In this document: positions 6,725-12,411 of the stretch, in pieces
Layout of the letters: each line of letters begins with the position of its first letter
Numbering within the stretch: position 1 is the first letter of the stretch
From: DUSC01 sp964371125
GTDB taxonomy: Bacteria; Pseudomonadota; Alphaproteobacteria; Rhizobiales; Rhizobiaceae
NCBI GenBank assembly: GCA_964371125.1
Contig: CAYJMY010000104.1
Span: 1-16,920, forward strand
Reading direction: 5' to 3'
DNA length: 16,920 nt
The notes under the pieces: generated by a model
Seen by the model: the letters and a program-made list of their open reading frames with translations, nothing else
The model's database searches: none
What the model was told of the DNA's origin: nothing
Made by a program: the position numbers and the translations under genes

Positions 6725-7222
6725 ATGAATGACGAAGACGAGGCGCGGTTCCGGCAGACCGGCTGGCCCGGCCTGCGCGCGCGGCTGTTTCATTTCTACT
6801 TCCTCGCCCGCCGGCCGATGACGCTCGGCGCGCGCGGCCTCGTCCACGACCGCGCCGCGGGTGCCGTCTTCCTCATCCGCCACACCTACGTGCCCGGCTG
6901 GCAGCTGCCCGGCGGCGGCGTCGAGGTCGGCGAGACCATGGAGGAGGCGCTGGCGCGCGAGCTCTCCGAGGAAGGCAACATCGAGCTGACGGCGCCACCG
7001 GTGCTGCGCTCGCTGCATTTCAATGCCCGCTCCAGCCGCCGCGACCATGTCGGCTTCTACGTCGTCGAGACGTTCCACCAGACCGCGCCCCGGCTCCCCG
7101 ACCGCGAGATCGCCGAGGCCGGCTTCTTCCCGCTCGACGCGCTGCCCGCCGAAACCACGCCCGCCACGCTGCGCCGCATCGGCGAGGTTTTCGACGGGGC
7201 GGCGGTGTCGCGATACTGGTGA
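6725..7222 (+). CDS. Nudix hydrolase
   Basis: This 165-aa protein should cleave a nucleoside-diphosphate-linked substrate with Mg2+. The Nudix box runs from about Gly64 to Leu88: GGVEVGE, then TMEEALA, then RELSEE (78-83). The usual x-Gly-hydrophobic ending of the box reads Gly-Asn-Ile instead, a one-residue shift of the Gly; all the metal-binding Glu positions (79, 82, 83) are kept. The preceding WQLPGG is typical. A basic, aromatic N-terminus (RARLFHFYFLARRPM) precedes the fold. GAGG lies 7 nt before the ATG. The gene is divergent from the phosphoesterase with a 50-bp spacer, so the two may share a control region. Confidence 0.9.
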   Translation: MNDEDEARFRQTGWPGLRARLFHFYFLARRPMTLGARGLVHDRAAGAVFLIRHTYVPGWQLPGGGVEVGETMEEALARELSEEGNIELTAPPVLRSLHFNARSSRRDHVGFYVVETFHQTAPRLPDREIAEAGFFPLDALPAETTPATLRRIGEVFDGAAVSRYW

Positions 7223-7545
7223 GGGCCTCTCCCTTCCCCCTTGCGGGGGAAGGTGGCCGAGCGAAGCGAGGTCGGATGAGGGGTGGTGGACGGAACGCGA
7301 CGACTAAAATGAAAGCGTTTTCAGTACCTTGTCTACCACGCGGCGCTCCTCGCAACACCCCTCTCTGACCTGCCGGCCGTTCGTCTCTCGGAAAGCCAAG
7401 CAGTTGGCTTTCCGTCCGCTTCGCGGACCGCTCCTCACCCGCCCGCACGGGGGGAGATCGGCAGCTTCGGCGTCTTCGCCACCACCCCACCCGACGCTTC
7501 GCGTCGATCTCCCCGCAAGGGGGAGGTGGGCGGTTGCCCGTCCCT
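7223..7545. repeat. Hairpin-rich intergenic repeat cluster between convergent genes
   Basis: No credible gene is seen here. The spacer holds at least four perfect hairpins: 7233-7252 (CTTCCCCC-TTGC-GGGGGAAG), 7389-7414 (11-bp stem CGGAAAGCCAA, loop GCAG), 7414-7428 (GTCCGC-TTC-GCGGAC), and 7509-7525 (CTCCCC-GCAAG-GGGGAG). The outer two, with their flanks GAGGGGTGGTGG and CCACCACCCC, resemble each other in inverted orientation. This is the architecture of rhizobial intergenic mosaic palindromes. It lies between the ends of the Nudix and glutathione reductase genes and could serve both as terminator. Confidence 0.65.
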
Positions 7546-8550
7546 CTATCCGGCGCGGCGTACGGCTGGCGCCGCGAACCGGCCCCGGTCGTGCGGCGCG
7601 GCGTAGTCTATCGCCGGGCCCTTGGGCACGATGCCGGTCGGGTTGATGCCGGTGTGGCTCTGGTAGTAGTGCCGCTTGATGTGGTCGAGGCTGACGGTCC
7701 CGGCGACGCCCGGCACCTGGTAGAGATCGCGCAGGTAATTCGACAGGTTCGGGTAGTCGGCGATGCGCTGCCGGTTGCACTTGAAGTGGCCGACATAGAC
7801 CGGGTCGAAGCGAACCAGCGTGGTGAACAGCCGCCAGTCGGCCTCGGTCAAGCGGTCGCCCGCCAGATAGCGCTGCCGCGACAGGCGGTCCTCCAGCATG
7901 TCGAGCGTGGCGAAAAGCTCGTCGAAGGCCTCCTCGTAGGCTTCCTGCGTCGTGGCGAAGCCGGCGCGGTAGACGCCGTTGTTCACCGCCGGATAGATCT
8001 TTGCGTTGAGCGCGTCGATCTCGCCGCGCAACGCGACCGGGTAGAAGTCCAGCGAAGCGTCGGCGAAGGCGTCGAAGGCCGAATTGAACATGCGGATGAT
8101 CTCGGAGGATTCGTTGCTGACGATCGTCTGCCGCTCCTTGTCCCACAGCACCGGCACGGTGACGCGGCCCGAATAGGCCGGGTCGGCGCGGGCGTAGATC
8201 TGGTGCAGGTAGTCGAGGCCGTAGAGGCCGTCGCCCGTGGCGCCGTCCTCGGCCAAAAAGGTCCAGCCGTGCTCGGCCATCAGCGGGTGCACGATCGATA
8301 CCGAGATTGCGTCGTCGAGCTTCTTCAGCGCGCGGAAGATCAGCGTGCGGTGCGCCCAGGGGCAGGCGAGCGAGACGTAGAGGTGGTAGCGGCCGGGCTC
8401 GGCGCGAAAGCCGCCGGCGCCCGTCGGGCCGGGAGTGCCGTCGGCCGTCACCCAGTTGCGGAAGCGCGAGTCCTGGCGCTGGAAGCGTCCGCCGGTCTCC
8501 TTGGTGGAGTACCACACGTCGTGCCACTTTCCGTCGACCAGCATGCCCAT
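7546..8550 (-). CDS. yqjG: Glutathionyl-hydroquinone reductase (Xi-class glutathione S-transferase family)
   Basis: This 334-aa protein matches the usual length of the family typified by E. coli YqjG and Sphingobium PcpF. These enzymes use a catalytic Cys to reduce glutathionyl-hydroquinones with glutathione in the cytosol. The Cys is 63 in the family motif CPWAHR. The N-terminus MGMLVDGKWHDVW and the downstream SGRVTVPVLWD and TLVRFDPVYVGHFKCN blocks are characteristic. The start at 8550 is fixed by AAGGAG 6 nt upstream and by the family N-terminus; a longer reading to 8733 adds a poor-quality extension. The gene is divergent from the acetyltransferase. Confidence 0.93.
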   Translation of the reverse strand: MGMLVDGKWHDVWYSTKETGGRFQRQDSRFRNWVTADGTPGPTGAGGFRAEPGRYHLYVSLACPWAHRTLIFRALKKLDDAISVSIVHPLMAEHGWTFLAEDGATGDGLYGLDYLHQIYARADPAYSGRVTVPVLWDKERQTIVSNESSEIIRMFNSAFDAFADASLDFYPVALRGEIDALNAKIYPAVNNGVYRAGFATTQEAYEEAFDELFATLDMLEDRLSRQRYLAGDRLTEADWRLFTTLVRFDPVYVGHFKCNRQRIADYPNLSNYLRDLYQVPGVAGTVSLDHIKRHYYQSHTGINPTGIVPKGPAIDYAAPHDRGRFAAPAVRRAG

Positions 8551-8607
8551 CGTCGTCTCCTTCTCGTCTGCCGCCCATGTAGGGCCGTGCGCGGCGGGAA
8601 GCCATCG

Positions 8608-8619
8608 TTCCGGCCGGAA
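8608..8619. promoter_or_regulatory. Perfect 12-bp palindrome in the divergent spacer
   Basis: TTCCGGCCGGAA lies in the 293-bp spacer between the divergent glutathione-reductase and acetyltransferase genes, 58 bp before the former's start. It could be an operator, but a GC-rich 12-mer palindrome may also be chance. No clear -35/-10 pair was identified in 8551-8843. Confidence 0.25.
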
Positions 8620-8843
8620 ACAGTCTGTCACCATGTGCGAACGCGAGCAGGAGAGGTCCGTTCCGCGCAAACATGGCAATGGACGAGGCCGGAAAATGAT
8701 GATAGCGGGGCGGACCATGATGCAGAGCTTCACGATCCGGATCGACCGACGACGAATGAGCGCCCGCGCCTGATCAGGCGCCGACAGGCCGAAGCCGCGC
8801 CCATGCGGCCATCCATTCGCCAGAACGACCGGACGAGAAGATC

Positions 8844-9362
8844 ATGACTGCCGACGACGTCGCCTACCTGCCGGAGACCCCGGCGCACGACCCCGAAATC
8901 GAAGCGATCAACGAGGAGGCCTTCGGCCCCGGACGCTTCGTGCGCGCCGCCTACAGGATCCGCGAGGGCGGGCCGCACGAGCGGGCGCTGTCCTTCGTCG
9001 CGATGGACGGCGACCACGTCATCGCCTCCGTCCGCATGACCCGCGTCGCCGCCGGGGCGGGCCGGGCGCTGATGCTCGGTCCGCTCGCGGTGAAGCCCGC
9101 CTACAAGAATGTCGGCATCGGCCGGAGGCTGGTCGGAATGGCCATCGAGGCCGCCGGGAAGGCGGGCGCAGGCGCCGTCATCCTGGTCGGCGACGAACCT
9201 TATTACGGGCCGCTCGGCTTCAAGCGCATCCCGCGCGGCCAGGTGTCGATGCCGAGGCCCGTCGATCTCGCCCGTGTGCTCGCCTGCGAACTGAAGCCCG
9301 GCGCCGTCGCCCTGATCCAGGGCATGATCGACCACGAGGATCAGTTGCGCGTCACGGCTTGA
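8844..9362 (+). CDS. GNAT-family N-acetyltransferase (YhbS-like)
   Basis: This 172-aa protein transfers an acetyl group from acetyl-CoA to an unknown amine. Motif A, the acetyl-CoA pyrophosphate loop, is seen as LGPLAVKPAYKNVGIGRRL (about 78-96), with NVGIG replacing the usual Q/R-x-x-G-x-G/A. GDEPYYGPLGFKR at 116-128 is the motif-B-like block typical of YhbS-type proteins. The start has GAGAAG just upstream and no longer in-frame reading. It is divergent from the glutathione-reductase gene and convergent with the operon on the right. Confidence 0.88.
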   Translation: MTADDVAYLPETPAHDPEIEAINEEAFGPGRFVRAAYRIREGGPHERALSFVAMDGDHVIASVRMTRVAAGAGRALMLGPLAVKPAYKNVGIGRRLVGMAIEAAGKAGAGAVILVGDEPYYGPLGFKRIPRGQVSMPRPVDLARVLACELKPGAVALIQGMIDHEDQLRVTA

Positions 9363-9374
9363 GGCCGGCCTGAT

Positions 9375-9415
9375 CCTCCCCTGCGCAGCGGGGGAGGGGA
9401 CCATGCGAAGCATGG
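9375..9415. repeat. Tandem intergenic hairpins after the acetyltransferase
   Basis: CCTCCCC (9375-9381) pairs with GGGGAGG (9391-9397). CCATGC (9401-9406) pairs with GCATGG (9410-9415) across a GAA loop. This is the same palindrome class as in the other spacers. The position 13 bp after the stop suits a transcription end. Confidence 0.55.
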
Positions 9416-9451
9416 TGGAGGGCGCGCCGGGCAACCCGCGGATTTTTGCGC

Positions 9452-9545
9452 CTACCGGCCCTCGCGGTACCACATCGAGCCAAGCGCCAGCAGAAGCAGC
9501 ATCAGGCCGAGGAAGCCGGCGATCAGAGGCAGGCGCCTAACCGCT
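9452..9545 (-). pseudogene. Displaced 3' end of the 688-aa membrane protein gene (direct repeat copy A)
   Basis: Read on the minus strand this stretch encodes LPLIAGFLGLM..., ending in WYREGR and a TAG stop. It is the C-terminal helix of the protein encoded at 10344-12410. Positions 9459-9522 match 10351-10414 at 63 of 64 bases; 9523-9545 match weakly, then similarity stops. There is no start or body, so it is a fragment. It marks the left edge of an 892-bp insertion or replacement. Being nearest the acetyltransferase, it may be the original gene end. Confidence 0.85.
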
Positions 9546-9550
9546 ACTGG

Positions 9551-9724
9551 TCACTTGCCGGCTTGCTCTTTTGCGTATTCGACCGCGCGAGCGAGGGAAT
9601 CGAACTCCCGCAATCGAGTCCCGTCCTTCAGGACACGAAAAGCCGTTGACCAGGTAGTCTTACGCTTCTCAATTTCGAACTTCGAGTATTTCCCGTAGAA
9701 TACTTCGACAATTTCGTCCGACAT
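9551..9724 (-). CDS. Small uncharacterised protein, 57 aa
   Basis: The frame runs ATG 9724 to TGA 9551, beginning MSDEIVEVFYGKYSKFEIEK and ending AVEYAKEQAGK. It starts 12 bp after the stop of the TerB-like gene on the same strand. GGGAGA lies 7 nt before the ATG, so the two very likely form an operon. The protein is charged and soluble, without signal peptide or membrane helix. It looks like a beta-rich half (VFYGKYSKFEI, WSTAFRVLKDG) followed by a helix (SLARAVEYAKEQ). I do not recognise a family. Its base composition is lower in GC than the operon to the right, like that of its partner. Confidence 0.7.
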   Translation of the reverse strand: MSDEIVEVFYGKYSKFEIEKRKTTWSTAFRVLKDGTRLREFDSLARAVEYAKEQAGK

Positions 9725-9736
9725 ATCCGTCTCCCG

Positions 9737-10180
9737 CTAAATCCCATTCTTGAGCGCGAGAACGTCGACGATCCGTTTGGCGTCGCCTTCATCGACGCCA
9801 AGCTTCTTTCGGAGGGATTCGATCAACCGCTCTTCCGTTGCTTCGACCCGTCCGTCGGCGAGCACAAGATCGACGGCGAGGGCAAAGATCGTGGGTCGCA
9901 GATTGGCCGGTACATGCGAAGATGCCTTGTCCGCGAGAGCCTCCCAACCTCGCTTTCTGAGAATCGAGAACTGCTCGTCGATCATTCGGCGGAATTCGTG
10001 CGGCGATTGGCGAGCGAAGATCGGATGCCGGTTCGCGACCAAGGAAAACGTGTCGACCTCTTCATCAGAAATATCACCGTCGCTAGCCACGATGCTGAGG
10101 AGCACACCGCTGGCAGCCTCGTATGTGTTGAACTCCCTATCCAACAAATCTTTTCCGCCGAATCCGCTGAACAAGCCCAT
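9737..10180 (-). CDS. TerB-like (tellurite-resistance family) protein
   Basis: This 147-aa all-helical protein resembles the TerB / DjlA-N family. Two similar acidic turns are seen: SDGDISDEEVD (33-43) and ADGRVEATEERL (108-119). In TerB such paired D-G-x-(I/V)-x-x-x-E motifs bind metal ions. TerB-family proteins are linked to membrane-associated stress and, in ter-gene contexts, to phage and chemical stress responses, but a lone TerB domain has no assured function. ATG 10180 is chosen because GGAGGG lies 8 nt upstream; an in-frame ATG at 10198 adds MREGNA. It is followed 12 bp later by a 57-aa gene, and the pair lies between copies of a gene end. Codons are less GC-biased than neighbours. 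No other ter genes are present. Confidence 0.82.
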   Translation of the reverse strand: MGLFSGFGGKDLLDREFNTYEAASGVLLSIVASDGDISDEEVDTFSLVANRHPIFARQSPHEFRRMIDEQFSILRKRGWEALADKASSHVPANLRPTIFALAVDLVLADGRVEATEERLIESLRKKLGVDEGDAKRIVDVLALKNGI

Positions 10181-10225
10181 AGCGTTTCCCTCCCGCATCG
10201 CCTGACGAGAGGTACGCTACTTTAG

Positions 10226-10250
10226 ATTGTATTATTGATCAATATACAAT
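10226..10250. promoter_or_regulatory. AT-rich dyad upstream of the TerB-like gene
   Basis: ATTGTAT (10226-10232) and ATACAAT (10244-10250) flank a core whose 12 bp TATTGATCAATA (10233-10244) are a perfect palindrome; the arms are symmetric apart from one extra base. It lies 46-70 bp before the start codon in the most AT-rich stretch of this end of the window. This is the expected place for an operator or promoter of the minus-strand pair. A -10-like TATAAT on the minus strand is adjacent, but no good -35 was found. Confidence 0.45.
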
Positions 10251-10318
10251 TATAAGTGGTTTGCACCCGGCCACCAGTCGTTTTGTCTGTGCAAGTTGGA
10301 CGTTTCAGCGCCGACTAA

Positions 10319-10336
10319 CGCTCTGCCGGCAGAGCG
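10319..10336 (-). terminator. 18-bp perfect palindrome after the envelope operon
   Basis: CGCTCTGCCGGCAGAGCG reads identically on both strands and starts 7 bp beyond the stop codon of the 688-aa gene. It could be the operon terminator, although no T-run follows on the minus strand. It sits at the edge of the repeat-bounded cassette, so a recombination site is another possibility. Confidence 0.4.
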
Positions 10337-10343
10337 GCTTTCC

Positions 10344-10437
10344 CTACCGTCCCTCGCGGTACCACATCGAGCCAAGCGCCAGCAAAAGCAGCATCAGGCC
10401 GAGGAAGCCGGCGAAGAGCGGGATGCGGCTGACCGAC
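10344..10437 (-). repeat. Direct repeat copy B (3' end of the 688-aa gene)
   Basis: This is the functional copy of the gene end duplicated at 9452-9545, in the same orientation and exactly 892 bp away. The best-matching block is 10351-10414. Differences in the outer part change only a few residues (for example IPLFAG here against LPLIAG in copy A), as expected of two diverged homologues rather than a fresh duplication. Confidence 0.85.
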
Positions 10438-12410
10438 TTCAGGATCGAATCGCCGGTCGTGCGCAGGCCGATCCAGTCGCGGCCGGCGGCCTGCGCGGTT
10501 CCCCTGACCGGCACGATGCCGGGCAGGTCGACGGAAGCCGCCGCACCGAGCCGCCGCACGCTGCCGCCGCTCGCCTCGGCGAAGGGCCGCAGGACTTCGG
10601 TCGTCGAGACCGTGTCGGCGAATTCCGGCGCGTTGACCGGCCCGACATGGGCGAGCGCGGAGAGGTCGCCGTTGCCGATCTGGTAGAGGCCGATCTCGTC
10701 GGTCTCCAGCGACCCGGCGAAGACGCCGGGCGTCGACGCGGCGAGCGGCACGGTGACGGTCTTGCCCGACGGCGTGATGACCTGCGCCGGCCCCGGATCG
10801 TCGCTCATCGTCTGCCGGTCGATCTCCAGCGTCATGCCGCGCCCGATCGCGGTGAGGCGCTCCTCCTCGAGCTCCGGCTCCTTCATCAGCCAGTGGGCGA
10901 TGCGCCGGTAGAGCTGCACGTGCGGCCCGCCACCCTCGAAGCCGCGCGCCCACAGCCAGCCCTGGTCGGACAGAAGCATGCCGACGCGGCCCTCGCCCTT
11001 GCGGTTGAGCACCAGCAGCGGCCGGTCGCCGGGACCCTTCATCACCGTCTCGCCCTCGGGCCGGTCGATGCCGATCAGGCGGAACCAGCGGCTCCAGGCC
11101 GGCGGCTCGCTCGCCGAACCCTCCAGCCCGCGCGTCACCGGGTGGCGTTTGCCGAGGTCGGTGAGGCGCGGATAAAAACCCTCCTCGACGACGTCGCCGG
11201 TGGGCAGCGCCGGGAGTGCGGCCATCAGCGGCGTGCGCGAGATCGACTGGAGGCCGGCATATTCGGGCCCCGCCGCGATCAGCAGCGCGCCGCCGTTTTC
11301 GACATATTCGGCGATGTAGTCGTAGTAGAGGATCGGCAGCACGTCGCGGTGCTGGTAGCGGTCGAAGATGATCAGGTCGAAATCGTTGATCTTCTCGACG
11401 AACAGTTCGCGGGTGGGGAATGCGATCAGCGACAGCTCGTTGATCGGCGTGCCGTCCTGCTTCTCCGGCGGCCTCAGAATCGTGAAGTGGACGAGGTCGA
11501 CGGAGGCGTCGGATTTCAGCAGGTTGCGCCAGGTGCGCTCGCCGGCATGCGGCTCGCCGGAGACGAGCAGCACGCGCAGATTCTCGCGGATGCCGTCGAC
11601 GAGCGCGATGGCGCGGTTGTTGGTGTCGGTGAGCTCGTCCTCGGCCCGCTCGATGGACAGTTCGACGATGTTGCGCCCGGCGCCCGGGATGGTCAGGTCG
11701 AGCGGCATCTCCTCGCCGATCACCGCCTGCTCGAGCGAGACCTGGACGCCGTTGACCAGCACGCGCACCGCCACCGTGCCCGTCGCGCCGTCGGCGCCGA
11801 TCACCCGGTAGGTCATCGCCAGCGGCTTGCCGACAATGCCGAAGCGCGGCGCCTTCTCGAAGCGGATGCGCCGGTCGGTCTCGCCCTCGTCGCCGGTAAT
11901 CAGCGCATGCAGCGGCCCGCCGAACTCGACGGCGGACTGCGGCACGTCGTGCACCTGCCCGTCGGTCACCATCACGGCGCCGCCGATGCGCGAGGGCGGT
12001 ACGTCGCGGAAGGCGCCTTCGAGCGCCTCGAAGAGGCGCGTGCGCGTGCGGTCGTCGGCGGCGTCGGCGCGGCCCGCCTCGACGACGCGCACGTCGAACT
12101 GCCTGAAGCGCGCCAGCCGCTCCTTGAGGGCCTCGACCGCGGCGGCGGTCTGCGTTGCGCGGCCGCCGATGTCCTGGCTCTGGCTGGCGTCGACGATCAG
12201 GGCGACGACGCTCTTCAGCGGTTCGCGCTCCTCGTCGAGCAGGACAGGATTCACGAGTGCGGCGGCGAGCGCCAGCGCCGCGGCGAAGCGGAACCAGGCG
12301 CCGCGCTGGCGAAGCGCGAGGCCGGCGACCGCCGCGACCGCGATCGGCACGAGCACGACGGCGATCCAGGTCCACGAGAGCAGCGGCTCGAAGGCGAGGG
12401 ACCAGTTCAT
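10344..12410 (-). CDS. vWA membrane protein of the MoxR-DUF58 envelope operon
   Basis: This is a 688-aa inner-membrane protein. Two N-terminal helices lie at about 13-33 and 40-58. A von Willebrand A-like domain opens with VALIVDASQSQ, an intact metal-site motif D74-x-S76-x-S78, and VMVTDGQ near 145-150. A glutamine-amidotransferase-like alpha/beta segment (LLVSGEPH near 280, DFDLIIFDRYQ near 340, GGALLIAAGPEY near 370) follows. A final helix lies at 663-683. The domains between should face the periplasm. The start lies 1 bp after the stop of the DUF4159 gene, so translation is probably coupled. It corresponds to the last gene of the R. leguminosarum operon RL3499-RL3502, reported to affect cell shape and envelope integrity. 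Its 3' end is duplicated further downstream. Confidence 0.88.
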   Translation of the reverse strand: MNWSLAFEPLLSWTWIAVVLVPIAVAAVAGLALRQRGAWFRFAAALALAAALVNPVLLDEEREPLKSVVALIVDASQSQDIGGRATQTAAAVEALKERLARFRQFDVRVVEAGRADAADDRTRTRLFEALEGAFRDVPPSRIGGAVMVTDGQVHDVPQSAVEFGGPLHALITGDEGETDRRIRFEKAPRFGIVGKPLAMTYRVIGADGATGTVAVRVLVNGVQVSLEQAVIGEEMPLDLTIPGAGRNIVELSIERAEDELTDTNNRAIALVDGIRENLRVLLVSGEPHAGERTWRNLLKSDASVDLVHFTILRPPEKQDGTPINELSLIAFPTRELFVEKINDFDLIIFDRYQHRDVLPILYYDYIAEYVENGGALLIAAGPEYAGLQSISRTPLMAALPALPTGDVVEEGFYPRLTDLGKRHPVTRGLEGSASEPPAWSRWFRLIGIDRPEGETVMKGPGDRPLLVLNRKGEGRVGMLLSDQGWLWARGFEGGGPHVQLYRRIAHWLMKEPELEEERLTAIGRGMTLEIDRQTMSDDPGPAQVITPSGKTVTVPLAASTPGVFAGSLETDEIGLYQIGNGDLSALAHVGPVNAPEFADTVSTTEVLRPFAEASGGSVRRLGAAASVDLPGIVPVRGTAQAAGRDWIGLRTTGDSILKSVSRIPLFAGFLGLMLLLLALGSMWYREGR

Positions 12411-12411
12411 G

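Noticed and set aside
7233..7525. Repeats considered as a CRISPR array.
   Set aside because: Units are palindromes of differing sequence with no regular spacers and no cas genes nearby.
7304..8674. 456-aa minus-strand frame overlapping the glutathionyl-hydroquinone reductase.
   Set aside because: It is a shifted frame of the reductase gene; the true frame has the CPWAHR motif and a good start.
9551..10180. TerB-like gene considered as part of a tellurite-resistance operon.
   Set aside because: No terA, terC, terD, terE or terZ homologue is nearby; only the fold family can be claimed.
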